Part shown: positions 19,483 to 28,345 of the stretch, piece after piece
Layout: each line of letters opens with the position of its first letter
How positions within the stretch are numbered: position 1 is the first letter of the stretch
Origin: an uncultured Desulfobulbus sp.
GTDB lineage: Bacteria > Desulfobacterota > Desulfobulbia > Desulfobulbales > Desulfobulbaceae
Direction of reading: 5' to 3'
Length of the DNA: 64,000 bases
NCBI RefSeq assembly: GCF_963664075.1
Contig: NZ_OY760916.1
Location: 3,865,001-3,929,000 of the forward strand
The notes under the pieces: model-generated
The model's input: only the letters and a program-made list of their open reading frames with translations
What the model was told of the DNA's origin: nothing
The model's database searches: none
Made by a program: the position numbers and the translations under genes

Positions 19483-20415
19483 TTACTCGGCTCCCAGGAT
19501 AATTTCCTGGCCTTCACGGACAAAGAACATTTTCATGGGGTCACCTGGTTCGGTGGTACAGTAGGTTGTACCCATGGCATCGAGTTGATCGTCACTCCGT
19601 TCCGGATCGTGATGAAAAAGAGCTAACTGCTTAACCCCAGCCCTGCGAGCAGACGCTATAGCATCTTCGATGGGCGTATGCCCCCAGCCGACCTTATTTT
19701 TGAGATATTCTTCCCGAGTATACTGGGCATCATGCACCAGAAGATCTGCGCCTTTGTAAAAATTTTCCAGAACCTGATTTTGTTCCTGGGCAGCGAGTTC
19801 GCCTTCTGCGGCCATGAACTCATCATATGAGGGGTCGTCAGGATCGGTTATGAAAAGATTGCGGAAGGGTTCGGTGTCATAGGCTGTACAGAAAACGGCA
19901 TCCCGAAAGGTAAAACGATAACCAAGAGCGGTGATGGGATGATTAATAATAGTGGTCGACAGGGTAATCCCATCTCCAAGATCAATATGCGGCTCCTCTT
20001 TGAGTCGTTTGTACTCAATAGACCCGGCCAACTCTCCCATATTTACCGGAAAATAACGGTATTTCATCTGGCCACCGACTATATCTTCAAGAGGCTCATC
20101 TTCGTAGGTGACGGGACCGAACACCTTGATTGTTGAACCCGGGATATAGGCTGGCACAAAGAAAGGGAACCCCATAATATGATCCCAATGGGTATGGGAA
20201 AGATAGATCTCTGTGGAGATGGGGCCGTTGGGGAGATCATGGGACAACATATAACTGGCCAGTTCACGTATACCAGACCCGGCATCAATGATAATGTGGC
20301 GGTTGACTTCAGGAAAACGCAGTTCGATACAGGCGGTATTGCCTCCGTATTTCATCGTCTGGGGACCGGGACAGGGGATGGACCCGCGTACCCCCCAAAA
20401 TTTCACCTTGATCAT
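19483..20415 (-). CDS. Metallo-beta-lactamase-fold metal-dependent hydrolase
   Basis: A protein of about 310 residues with the beta-lactamase-fold metal site: HTHWDH, an aspartate in HDAQYTREEY, and a late GWGHTP plus ALFHHDPERSDD. The first strand MIKVKFWGVRGS is typical of the PDE1/RNase Z-like subgroup, whose substrates are often unknown. I chose the start at 20415 because AAGGAGAG lies just upstream; a longer reading to 20496 would run into the HDOD gene. It follows the HDOD gene by 37 nt, so the two may form a signalling pair, perhaps hydrolysing a cyclic nucleotide, but this is inference. Confidence 0.85.
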   Translation of the reverse strand: MIKVKFWGVRGSIPCPGPQTMKYGGNTACIELRFPEVNRHIIIDAGSGIRELASYMLSHDLPNGPISTEIYLSHTHWDHIMGFPFFVPAYIPGSTIKVFGPVTYEDEPLEDIVGGQMKYRYFPVNMGELAGSIEYKRLKEEPHIDLGDGITLSTTIINHPITALGYRFTFRDAVFCTAYDTEPFRNLFITDPDDPSYDEFMAAEGELAAQEQNQVLENFYKGADLLVHDAQYTREEYLKNKVGWGHTPIEDAIASARRAGVKQLALFHHDPERSDDQLDAMGTTYCTTEPGDPMKMFFVREGQEIILGAE

Positions 20416-20452
20416 CGGTGTCTCTCCTTGGTCGTTAAACAGCCATGCCGCC

Positions 20453-21310
20453 TTAAACCTGAAGAAATATTTCAGCTTTCGAGATTTCAGCATCAACGGC
20501 GTCAGTCAGCCCTGCCACTGTCTCCCATTTGAGCCCACACAATTGTAAGAGCGATTCCAGCTGGTTTTCATCCGGGTAGCGGTTGCCCGCATACCCGATA
20601 TCAAACAGGCATACATAAAAATCGGCCAAAGCTACGGTTGCGACCAGGCCCCGATTCTCTTTTTCTGCCTCTTCAGGCGCATGATGATGGCAGATGGCAT
20701 CGGTGATGGCGGAATTGAGCTTCCACTTGGAGGCGATCATCTGACCGACTTCCTCGTGGTCGATGTTCATCATTTCCTGCTCAACCTGTTTCAGCGGGGT
20801 GGTTTCTTGTTGAGCAGTCTTGAGAACATCTGCATACTCGTCCCCAAAAGGCACCTTGCCCAGGTCATGCAGCAGTCCAGCCACGAAATACTCTTCCCGT
20901 TCGGCCAAGGGAATGCCTTGCTCAGCTGCCAGCAATTTTGCCATCACCCCTACACTGATCGAATGGGCCCAGAAATCTTTAATTGGCAGTGATTTTGATT
21001 TTTTAGCCTGGCCAACACAACGAATGATCGCTGTCGACAGGGCAAGGTTTTTCACGGTGTTGAGACCGAGCATGATGATGGCTCGAGTCAGTGATGTTAC
21101 CTTATTCATCAGCGAGTAATACGCTGAATTGATCAGCTTCAGGACCTGCCCGGTAAGAACAGGATCAAGCGAGATAACCTTATTTAGGTCATTGGGAGCA
21201 GTGTCGGGTCGGCTGCAAATCTCCAGCACCTTTCCCACGGTTGTCGAAAGACTAGGCATTTTTTCGACAAAACTGCGTAATTTTTTTATTTGTTTTTCTC
21301 GATCGCTCAT
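20453..21310 (-). CDS. HDOD-domain signalling protein
   Basis: A 285-residue protein that is almost entirely an HDOD domain: SLDPVLTGQVLKLINSAYYS, GLNTVKNLAL, then FVAGLLHDLGKVPFG and ICHHHAPEEA. HDOD proteins are HD-domain relatives thought to take part in signalling or stress responses, often without demonstrated catalysis. A residual HD-type pair (HDLGK) is visible. It is 37 nt upstream of the metallo-beta-lactamase-fold gene on the same strand. Confidence 0.88.
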   Translation of the reverse strand: MSDREKQIKKLRSFVEKMPSLSTTVGKVLEICSRPDTAPNDLNKVISLDPVLTGQVLKLINSAYYSLMNKVTSLTRAIIMLGLNTVKNLALSTAIIRCVGQAKKSKSLPIKDFWAHSISVGVMAKLLAAEQGIPLAEREEYFVAGLLHDLGKVPFGDEYADVLKTAQQETTPLKQVEQEMMNIDHEEVGQMIASKWKLNSAITDAICHHHAPEEAEKENRGLVATVALADFYVCLFDIGYAGNRYPDENQLESLLQLCGLKWETVAGLTDAVDAEISKAEIFLQV

Positions 21311-21537
21311 TGAGACAGGTACATGGAAAAGACAGGGAAAAGTGTTAGCCCTCTCAGGTGCTCAGTCTGCTTTCACTCAACATCGTCTGTGAAGAAGGCT
21401 TCCTGAAGGGAGTCATCTCGTTTCAGCATCCCCAACGTGCAAGAACAATTATAGGGCAACTACCCGCTGTCACGAATTCAGGTATAATAAATGAACGATT
21501 GGGGCAGGTCAAGCAAAGGGCTCGAATTTTCAGTAGA

Positions 21538-21717
21538 TTAACAACCGTGTTTCATGAGAAAATCTTTCACAACCTCTTCCATTAACGCAAGTTGACTTGT
21601 GCCCGTTTCATGAATTTCTATCCAGAGACAACGCTGAAAAGCACGGTACAGGTCATCGGGTACCAACAACTTCAATTCAGTTAATTGTTGTTCCCGTCTA
21701 TTCTCTTCAGACTCCAT
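21538..21717 (-). CDS. Small uncharacterised protein overlapping hisA
   Basis: The ATG at 21717 lies inside the last codons of hisA and gives a 59-residue protein (MESEENRREQ...KDFLMKHGC). The middle, LKLLVPDDLYRAFQRCLW, reads like a structured helix-containing domain, and the product ends in Cys. I do not recognise the family. The 11-nt overlap suggests translational coupling to hisA. A longer reading from 21825 would overlap hisA much more and is less likely. Confidence 0.55.
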   Translation of the reverse strand: MESEENRREQQLTELKLLVPDDLYRAFQRCLWIEIHETGTSQLALMEEVVKDFLMKHGC

Positions 21718-22465
21718 ACCGGCTGACCACATCCTCGTATCGAAGCCCACTGCCCCCAAAAATATCAAGTGCTGAACCAACCGTGACATCGATACGGCCA
21801 CCACCACTTGTATCAATTTGCTCAAGGTCGCTCATACGGGCAACACCACCTGCATAGGTGGTCGGAACAGGTACACTTTTGGCTAGTATTTCCAGCAAGC
21901 GAGTATCTATCCCCATACATTTTCCTTCGACATCCACGGCATGCACCAAAAACTCATCACAAAAGCAGGCCAGCTGTTCAAGGATCTGAGCATTGATCTT
22001 CAACTCGGTAAATTTTTGCCACCTATCCGTCACCACATAGTAGCCATCATCGCGCCAGCGGCAGCTTAAATCCAGAACCAGTCGGTTTTTCCCTACGGTT
22101 TCAACCAGACGCTGTAACCGGCTCTGGTCCAGCTTGCCTCCATGAAAGACATGAGAGGTCACAATGACATGGGAAGCACCCCGTGACAACCAGTCCCGTG
22201 CATTTTCACCGGTGATCCCACCACCGACCTGCATGCCACCTGGCCAGGCAGCTAGCGCTTCTGTGGCCGCCGTCACATTCCCTGGACCGAGCATGATAAT
22301 ATGGCCACCTTGAAGATTGTCGCGTCGATAAAGATCAGCATAATAGGCGGGAGGAAGTTCCGAGGAAAAATTAGTCTGCAAACTGGCCTGATCTTCTCTG
22401 AGACTGGAGCCAACTATTTGCTTCACCCGACCATCATGCAGGTCTATACAGGGACGAAAATGCAT
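21707..22465 (-). CDS. hisA: HisA, eukaryote-type ProFAR isomerase
   Basis: A 252-residue TIM-barrel isomerase for the fourth step of histidine synthesis. The sequence follows the fungal and plant HIS6 pattern rather than common bacterial HisA: FRPCIDLHDGRVKQIVG at the start, GGHIIMLGPGN, MQVGGGI, DLSCRW, the long insert DRWQKFTELKIN, HAVDVEGKCMGID, YAGGVA and VGSALDIFGG. This corresponds to the eukaryotic HisA subfamily known from some bacteria. No other his genes are near. Two proposed phosphate-binding glycine segments are intact, so it is probably active. Confidence 0.9.
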   Translation of the reverse strand: MHFRPCIDLHDGRVKQIVGSSLREDQASLQTNFSSELPPAYYADLYRRDNLQGGHIIMLGPGNVTAATEALAAWPGGMQVGGGITGENARDWLSRGASHVIVTSHVFHGGKLDQSRLQRLVETVGKNRLVLDLSCRWRDDGYYVVTDRWQKFTELKINAQILEQLACFCDEFLVHAVDVEGKCMGIDTRLLEILAKSVPVPTTYAGGVARMSDLEQIDTSGGGRIDVTVGSALDIFGGSGLRYEDVVSRYGV

Positions 22466-22528
22466 TGTTTACTCTGAACTGAATAAAGTTATCTGAATCC
22501 ATGTAGGCACGTAACAATAAAATAATTT

Positions 22529-22695
22529 GATTACCATCAGTGCACAGCCAGAAAAGATGAGATCTCTCCCTTTGGTCGAGATGACACCCGGGAGGTGCAG
22601 TACGCCCTTGCTATGACAGCAACATCAATGTCATCCCGAACGTAAGTGAGGGATCTCGCTGTTTGTAACCTACAGCTGAGGTTTAGTGGTAATCA
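22529..22695. repeat. MITE-like dispersed repeat, copy 1
   Basis: The left end GATTACCATCAGTGCACAGC and right end CAGCTGAGGTTTAGTGGTAATC are imperfect inverted repeats. The interior has opposed GAGATCTCTCCC and GAGGGATCTCGC motifs with GTCATCCCG-type text. It fills most of the 397-bp gap between hisA and the ATPase gene; I see no gene in that gap. Related copies are at 35079, 41313 and a split copy at 45623/47955. Confidence 0.7.
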
Positions 22696-22803
22696 TATAA
22701 AATTATGATTCATGAATTAGAAGAGAGTACCCCATTCCTTGCAATCCGGCAATGGGAGAGCTGTCAGATCCTCCGACCACTCACTCGCACGGATTCAGGG
22801 TAT

Positions 22804-22841
22804 AAAAAAAGGGCTGCCAGCGTCGTACGCCAGCAGCCCTT
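22804..22841 (-). terminator. Intrinsic terminator of the P-loop ATPase gene
   Basis: Minus-strand stem AAGGGCTGC / GCAGCCCTT with extra pairing inside and a following run of seven T residues, about 20 nt after the ATPase stop codon. Confidence 0.88.
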
Positions 22842-22862
22842 AATAAACGAAGTCTGAGAGAC

Positions 22863-23558
22863 TTACCCTTCTTGTACCATCATAGTGGTGGGATCCAGGT
22901 TCATGCTCTTACCGCCTTCAACCTGCTCACCGGAGTTACGGATGATATCAAGCTGAATGGTCGCGTTGGACTGCGGTTTGAGCAGAACGACCATGTCAAA
23001 AAGATCATCGGTCTCATGGCAGGGGGCAGGTACACCGGTGGGAGAAATACGCTCGTCCTCGCGGTGGGAAATTGCAGAAAACCAAGCCTGCATATTCATG
23101 CTTTCAAGCAGGTTTTTGATATCTTCCAGGTCGCCACGATCCGCTTTGTCAAAATCAAAGCCATCAACGATCAGGCAGTTGGGACGGAAGATGTCTTGCA
23201 GGACCAGATCATTGAGACGCTCTTCCAGACGCGAACGGGTAAAAGCAGCCTCTTTGAAGGTCATGATCATCCGGTGCTGGGCAACCATATCAATCAGCTC
23301 ATGCGGACGGGTCACTGTGTGCTCCTGAAGGATCACCTGTAAAATATCGTCATACCAGCTTTTGGTTTTATCGATGGACTCGCCAATGCTGACATGGATG
23401 ACGCGTTTACCGCGAAGGATTGCATCCAGAGCAATCTGCACCAACAGTGCAGTTTTCCCCAGACCAGCGCGGGCCATAACCAGGCCCATCTGATTATTCT
23501 CTCGACTCATATTCAGAACCCGCAGCGGATTCTGTTGTACCAATGGTTCGTATCCCAT
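22863..23558 (-). CDS. Uncharacterised RecA/KaiC-like P-loop ATPase
   Basis: A 231-residue soluble protein with a Walker A motif (ARAGLGKTALLVQIA, about residue 29), a VIHVSIGE strand, a Walker B-like strand (NCLIVDGFDFD, about residue 128) and a sensor-like AWFSAISHRED. The layout resembles RecA/DnaB/KaiC-fold ATPases, but there is no DNA-binding domain or known partner domain. An ACGAGGTC ribosome binding site precedes the ATG, and it has its own terminator. It is 57 nt downstream of fusA on the same strand, so the two may be co-transcribed. I do not recognise a characterised homologue. Confidence 0.7.
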   Translation of the reverse strand: MGYEPLVQQNPLRVLNMSRENNQMGLVMARAGLGKTALLVQIALDAILRGKRVIHVSIGESIDKTKSWYDDILQVILQEHTVTRPHELIDMVAQHRMIMTFKEAAFTRSRLEERLNDLVLQDIFRPNCLIVDGFDFDKADRGDLEDIKNLLESMNMQAWFSAISHREDERISPTGVPAPCHETDDLFDMVVLLKPQSNATIQLDIIRNSGEQVEGGKSMNLDPTTMMVQEG

Positions 23559-23615
23559 AATTCGACCTCGTATCGGTTTACTCTTACGTATTAACTATAT
23601 AAACGCAAGATCCGG

Positions 23616-25700
23616 TTATGCATCCTTTTTCTGCTCAGCGTAGGCTTTACTCAACTCATCTGACACACTGCGGGGGACCTGCTTGTAGGTGGCAAATTCC
23701 ATGGTGAATTCCGCCTTACCCTGGGTCAGGGAACGAAGGGTGGTTGAGTAACCAAACATTTCAGCCAGAGGCATCTCAGCCTCGACAACGGTGTAGTTGC
23801 CTTCTTCAAAGGTACCGATGATGACACCACGACGCTGGTTGAGGCTACCCATGATTGCGCCCTGGAACTCGGAAGGTCCTTCAACGGCAACCTTCATGAT
23901 CGGCTCCATGATGACCGGATTAGCTTTGGCATATCCCTGACGGAAGGCACCCAGTGAAGCAGTCTGGAAGGCAACATCCGAGGAGTCAACCGCATGGTAG
24001 CTACCATCATTGATGGTTGCACGCACACCGGTAATGGGTGCACCGATAAGGGTACCCTTGGCAAGAGCTTTCTGAAAACCCTTGTCACAAGAGCTGATAA
24101 ACTCGCGGGGGATAACACCACCCACGATATTATCCACAAACTCGTACTCGCCCTCTTCCAACGGCTCAAGGAAACCGGCAACACGACCATACTGACCGGA
24201 ACCACCGGTCTGTTTTTTATGGGTGTAATCGAAGTTAGCCTGCTGGGTGATGGTCTCACGATAAGCAACCTGCGGTGCACCAACCTCAACTTCAGCCTTG
24301 TACTCGCGTTTCATGCGCTCGATGTAGACCTCGAGGTGCAGCTCGCCCATACCGGAGATGATGGTCTCGTTGGTCTCGTGATCAACAAAGGTTTTGAAGG
24401 TCGGGTCTTCTTTGGTGAAGCGGTTGAGCGCTTTGGACATGTTGATCTGCGCCTTGTTATCCACCGGGTTGATGGCCAGGGAGATAACCGGAGCGGGGAC
24501 ATGCATGGAGCTCATGGAGAGGTTCACGCCCGGATGGCAGAAACTGTCACCGGAGGCACAGTCGATACCGAAGAGGGCCACGATATCACCGGCACCTGCT
24601 CCATCGATCTCCTCCATACTGTCGGCGTGCATACGAACCAGACGCCCGACCTTGGCTTTCTTGCCTGTACGGGTATTGATAATGGTATCGCCTTTCTGGA
24701 TGGTTCCCTGGTAGGTACGAATGTAGGTCAGCTGACCATAACGACCGTCTTCCAGTTTAAAAGCCAGGGCAACCATTGGATCGTCGGAATCGTTGCTGAC
24801 AGTTACCTCAGCCTCTTCCTTGTCCAGATCAAGGGCAGTGTTCTCAACGTCGGTCGGGCACGGCAGATAGCTGTTAACTGCGTCCAGAAGAACCTGCACA
24901 CCTTTATTTTTGTAGGCAGAACCCATCATAACCGGGGTCAGCTCAAGGGACAGGGTTCCGCGACGGATTGCTTCGTGGATCATTTCCTCGGGAATGTCCT
25001 CTTCCTCGAGCATTTTTTCCATCAGCTCGTCGGAGAACATGGAAACAGCATCCAGCAGCTCCTCACGTTTCACCTGCGCCTCATCCATCAGTTCAGCCGG
25101 AATCTCCTCTAGACGAATTTTCTCACCCTGATCGCCGTCAAAGTAGACAGCTTTCATGGTGACCAGATCGACCATTCCCTCGAGATCAGATTCAAGACCA
25201 ATGGGCATCTGCAGCATGATGGCGTTGAGCTGGAGCTTATCACGCAGCTGCTGGGTGACACGGTAAGGGTTGGCACCGGTACGGTCACACTTATTAATAA
25301 AGGCGATACGCGGTACCTTGTAACGGGTCATCTGCCGGTTAACAGTGATGGACTGGGACTGAACACCACCAACAGAACAGAGAATCAGTACCGCACCATC
25401 GAGAACACGCAGGGCACGCTCTACCTCAATGGTAAAGTCAACGTGACCGGGGGTATCGATGATGTTGATCGCGTGATCTTTCCAGGAGCAGTAGGTTGCA
25501 GCGGATTGAATAGTAATACCGCGCTCTTTCTCCAACTCCATAGAGTCCATGGTTGCACCAACACCATCTTTACCACGAACCTCATGGATTGCATGAATGC
25601 GTTGGGTATAAAACAGAATACGTTCGGTAAGGGTAGTTTTACCCGAGTCGATATGGGCACTGATACCGATATTCCGTACTTTTTTCAGATCCTTTTTCAT
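23616..25700 (-). CDS. fusA: Elongation factor G, mitochondrial-EFG1-like (spdEFG1) type
   Basis: A 694-residue translational GTPase that moves tRNAs during elongation. The G domain carries AHIDSGKTT (P-loop), RGITI, DTPGH and NKCD. It shows mitochondrial EFG1 hallmarks: the Ser in the P-loop instead of Ala, MHEVKGKDGVG-like text ([17 protein letters not shown]), [27 protein letters not shown] and YKNKGVQ. Domains II to V follow to the usual end. I chose the ATG at 25700, with GAGG upstream, over a TTG at 25727. It is not beside rpsL, rpsG or tuf, consistent with a paralogue. Confidence 0.95.
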   Translation of the reverse strand: MKKDLKKVRNIGISAHIDSGKTTLTERILFYTQRIHAIHEVRGKDGVGATMDSMELEKERGITIQSAATYCSWKDHAINIIDTPGHVDFTIEVERALRVLDGAVLILCSVGGVQSQSITVNRQMTRYKVPRIAFINKCDRTGANPYRVTQQLRDKLQLNAIMLQMPIGLESDLEGMVDLVTMKAVYFDGDQGEKIRLEEIPAELMDEAQVKREELLDAVSMFSDELMEKMLEEEDIPEEMIHEAIRRGTLSLELTPVMMGSAYKNKGVQVLLDAVNSYLPCPTDVENTALDLDKEEAEVTVSNDSDDPMVALAFKLEDGRYGQLTYIRTYQGTIQKGDTIINTRTGKKAKVGRLVRMHADSMEEIDGAGAGDIVALFGIDCASGDSFCHPGVNLSMSSMHVPAPVISLAINPVDNKAQINMSKALNRFTKEDPTFKTFVDHETNETIISGMGELHLEVYIERMKREYKAEVEVGAPQVAYRETITQQANFDYTHKKQTGGSGQYGRVAGFLEPLEEGEYEFVDNIVGGVIPREFISSCDKGFQKALAKGTLIGAPITGVRATINDGSYHAVDSSDVAFQTASLGAFRQGYAKANPVIMEPIMKVAVEGPSEFQGAIMGSLNQRRGVIIGTFEEGNYTVVEAEMPLAEMFGYSTTLRSLTQGKAEFTMEFATYKQVPRSVSDELSKAYAEQKKDA

Positions 25701-25781
25701 GACGCGTTCCTCAATTGCCGCTTGCAAGTCGCTCGCTGGGTCGCTCGCGTAGTTATAGCCGTTTTATCGTCGTTCTTGAAT

Positions 25782-25814
25782 AAAAAAAGGAGTTACAGCT
25801 GACTCTGCAACTCC
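25782..25814 (-). terminator. Terminator-like hairpin in the fusA leader
   Basis: On the minus strand GGAGTTGCAG pairs with CTGTAACTCC around a 6-nt loop and runs straight into TTTTTTT. It ends 82 nt upstream of the fusA start codon. No minus-strand gene lies just upstream that would need it, so an attenuator in the fusA leader is possible. Confidence 0.7.
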
Positions 25815-26321
25815 GTGCGCATTAGGTTAAGTAAAACTGGCTGAAAGGTGGGGGAGAAAATGAAAGATACCATCGCACTGCTCACCCGCAAACCTGTGTG
25901 CTCTGCCTATCAGGAATTACCTTGACCGCACTGTGGTTAAAATTGGTTTTTATAACTTAGCTATTTTTTTGAGTCAAGCAATTTTTATGATTTTTTACCG
26001 TGATACCCAACAAACGGGCCTCTTAAAATACAGAATTTCTCCCCACGCACGAACGAGAAAAAAATGTATGCTACAGGCATATAGACGATATTCCGAGAAT
26101 AAAAACCTTGTCACCTTGAAAGCGGATAAACCACCACAGATTGGGAGAAAAAAGCCTTTATATTCATTTCTTTCCGCTTTCGCCCAGAGAACCCTCCAGT
26201 TTTGTAACATACACGACACAGATTAACATTTTTGTGCCAATCACAACAATCCTCGCAGCATCTGCCACAACCGGCGCCTACGAAAACGTTGTTTTTACAT
26301 ACTAAATTTCTCGAAATAAAA
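25815..26321. other. AT-rich intergenic region between fusA and the Nif11-like gene
   Basis: About 500 bp without a credible gene. Short frames on both strands lack ribosome binding sites and family features. It should contain the fusA promoter on the minus strand and upstream activator sites for the sigma-54-type promoter at 26322, but I could not identify a clear enhancer palindrome. Confidence 0.5.
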
Positions 26322-26339
26322 TTGGCACCAATCATGCTT
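26322..26339 (+). promoter_or_regulatory. Sigma-54-type (-24/-12) promoter
   Basis: TTGGCACCAATCATGCTT matches the RpoN consensus: GG at 26324-26325 and GC at 26336-26337 with the required 10-nt spacing, and TGGCAC at -24. Expected transcription start is near 26349, about 70 nt before the Nif11-like gene. RpoN promoters need an enhancer-binding activator, which is not in this window. Confidence 0.65.
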
Positions 26340-26420
26340 AAGAGAAAAGTATCAAAAAGTTTTCACACTCTTAGCCATAAGGCGCAGTTCACAACATGAA
26401 GGAAAAAAAGGAGAAGATCG

Positions 26421-26642
26421 ATGTCTAAAGATAAAGTAGAAGAGTTGTTAATTGCAGGCGGGTCTGACGAGGCACTTCGCAGCAAGTACGATGTACTTAA
26501 AACCAAAGATGAGTTTATCGCACTGGCAAAAGAAGACGGTTACGAATTCAGCATCGAAGAGCTTGACGCTGTCCTGAGTGAGTCTGGCGACACCTTTGAA
26601 TCGTTTGGCAACCCCCCCAAGCGCATGATTTGGTGGAAATAA
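26421..26642 (+). CDS. Nif11-like peptide (possible RiPP precursor or small regulator)
   Basis: A 73-residue protein whose first 50 residues match the Nif11 domain pattern: MSKDKVEELL, a spacer, KTKDEFIALAKEDGYEFSIEEL. Nif11-type domains form leader peptides of NHLP-class modified peptides, and single-domain versions occur near nitrogen-fixation genes. The tail after the domain is short and odd, GNPPKRMIWWK, with no Gly-Gly cleavage site and few Cys, Ser or Thr residues to modify. An AAAGGAG ribosome binding site precedes the ATG. A sigma-54 promoter match lies 80-100 nt upstream. No maturation enzyme or transporter is nearby. Confidence 0.8.
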   Translation: MSKDKVEELLIAGGSDEALRSKYDVLKTKDEFIALAKEDGYEFSIEELDAVLSESGDTFESFGNPPKRMIWWK

Positions 26643-26841
26643 AACGCTACGATCTGCAGCAAACCTGTCATGTTCCCAACACCATCCGGGGAACAGGGCA
26701 ACAAACGCTCATTCGCAGACCTTACTGCCGTTGCGCCAAATTTCATAACGGCACTCACTGTTCGTGACTAATCGATCAACGCCTTTTAACCGGCTAGTTA
26801 CGGGCAATGAAGGAAGACTGACGAATGGGCGTTTTCTTTTT

Positions 26842-28155
26842 TTACGACAATGCCCCCACCTGAACGGCTAAACTACGCACCTTCGAAAGCACCTCTTCCA
26901 GGTCGAGTGTAACCACCCCCCCATCCCGTACCACCAGCCTGCCATTGACGATGACATAACGCACGTCACCACCACTTCGACTATAGACTAATAGATCGGG
27001 ACCATGAAAAGGTTGCAGATGCGGCCTGTTCAAATCAATGAGAATGATATCCGCCTGCGCTCCTGGCACAAGCCGCCCTATAGAGGTCCCCAAACCAACC
27101 ACATCCGCCCCACCCTGGGTTGCCATGTGTAATACATCACGTGCAGGCAGAGCTGTCGGCCGTTCTGGATGTACTTTGTGGAGCAAGGCGGCATACTCCA
27201 TCTCGCGAAAAAGATCGAGGCTGTTATTAGATGCGGCGCCATCTGTCCCCAGCCCCACCCGTATCCCCAGTTCAAGCATGCGTTCAAGGGGGGCTCGCCC
27301 TGAGGCCAGCTTTGCATTGCTTTGAGGGCAACTGATCACTGAAGCATTGTGTTTTTTAAGCACCAGCAGGTCCTCATCACTTAACCAGACACTGTGAACA
27401 CAAATCGTGTTCGAGTCGAGTATTCCCAGTGCATCCAGATGCAACAGGGGGGTCTCCCCCTGGGGATCTGCTATCTGTCCCTGCTCCTGTGAGGTTTCGC
27501 CGAGATGGATAAAAAATGGCACCTGATAACGGCGGGCGACCTCCTTTGCCCGTTGCAGGGTCAGGTTGGAACAGGTGTAGGGAGAATGAGCAAAAAGTGC
27601 GGGAGTGATGAGCGGGTCCCGCCCCTGCCAGCGCTCCAGAAACCTCTCCGCCACCGCAATATTTTGAGTGGGGTCTGCAACCCCGGGTGCGGGGAAATCA
27701 ATGACTGCCTGTGCTGCCACGCAACGCATCCCCACCTCCGAGCAAGCACGAGCGACCTCATCTTCCAAAAAATAACCATCGGCCACTGTCGTCGTACCAC
27801 TGAGTAACATCTCAGCCGCAGCCAGCTTGCTGCACCAGTACACCATCTCCGGCTCGACCATTTGAGCCTCAGCCGGAAAAATATGTTTTGTCAGCCAGGT
27901 CATGAGCTCAAGATCATCAGCCATCCCTCGGAAAAGTGTCATCGGAGAATGGGCATGGCCGTTGACCAAACCAGGCATGGCCAGCTGCCCCTGCCCGTCC
28001 ACCTGAACAGCCCCCTCACAAATCGGGCAGGAATCCATAGGCCCCAAAGCTGCGATACGATCACCGGAAATGGCTATATATCCGGGGGTGACGAGTGCGA
28101 CTTCCCCAGGATTAGGCAGGAGGGTACAGTTACTGATGAGAATATCTATTTTCAT
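26842..28155 (-). CDS. Amidohydrolase, SAH/MTA deaminase-like (MtaD/SsnA group)
   Basis: A 437-residue metal-dependent amidohydrolase. Metal ligands are visible in GHAHSPMTLFRGMADDL, a later FFIHLGETSQE, CVHSVWL and LGTDGAASNN. This arrangement fits S-adenosylhomocysteine / 5'-methylthioadenosine deaminases; guanine or hydroxyatrazine-type deaminases are close alternatives. I chose the ATG at 28155, giving the typical MKIDILISN start; a longer TTG-started reading to 28266 adds unrelated residues. It is divergent from ychF across a 190-bp gap. Confidence 0.85.
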   Translation of the reverse strand: MKIDILISNCTLLPNPGEVALVTPGYIAISGDRIAALGPMDSCPICEGAVQVDGQGQLAMPGLVNGHAHSPMTLFRGMADDLELMTWLTKHIFPAEAQMVEPEMVYWCSKLAAAEMLLSGTTTVADGYFLEDEVARACSEVGMRCVAAQAVIDFPAPGVADPTQNIAVAERFLERWQGRDPLITPALFAHSPYTCSNLTLQRAKEVARRYQVPFFIHLGETSQEQGQIADPQGETPLLHLDALGILDSNTICVHSVWLSDEDLLVLKKHNASVISCPQSNAKLASGRAPLERMLELGIRVGLGTDGAASNNSLDLFREMEYAALLHKVHPERPTALPARDVLHMATQGGADVVGLGTSIGRLVPGAQADIILIDLNRPHLQPFHGPDLLVYSRSGGDVRYVIVNGRLVVRDGGVVTLDLEEVLSKVRSLAVQVGALS

Positions 28156-28345
28156 AAGGCTTGCACAAAATCCGAGAGATAGTGTATCACAGAGCACCGG
28201 TTTCCCCGTGTGCGACCAAGGGGTACCGCTGAATGCTCTCGCATTCTCTAGACTATATACACACAATATATCGGCCAGGGCAAGGCGCTCTTTGTTCTTA
28301 CCACGGCTGGATTTGCTTTATTATTGCCACTTATTAGAGGATTCC

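Noticed and set aside
22529..22695. CRISPR array or riboswitch
   Set aside because: The repeats are dispersed at kilobase distances with inverted ends rather than regularly spaced short direct repeats, and no ligand-binding fold was recognised.
23994..25112. A 372-codon open frame antisense to fusA
   Set aside because: It lies wholly inside a strongly conserved fusA gene on the opposite strand and has no recognisable protein features.
26111..26335. Minus-strand frame with many cysteines (CGRCCEDCC and CRVC)
   Set aside because: No ribosome binding site, no family match, and it overlaps the sigma-54 promoter region. The cysteines come from GC-rich codon patterns in a single short stretch.
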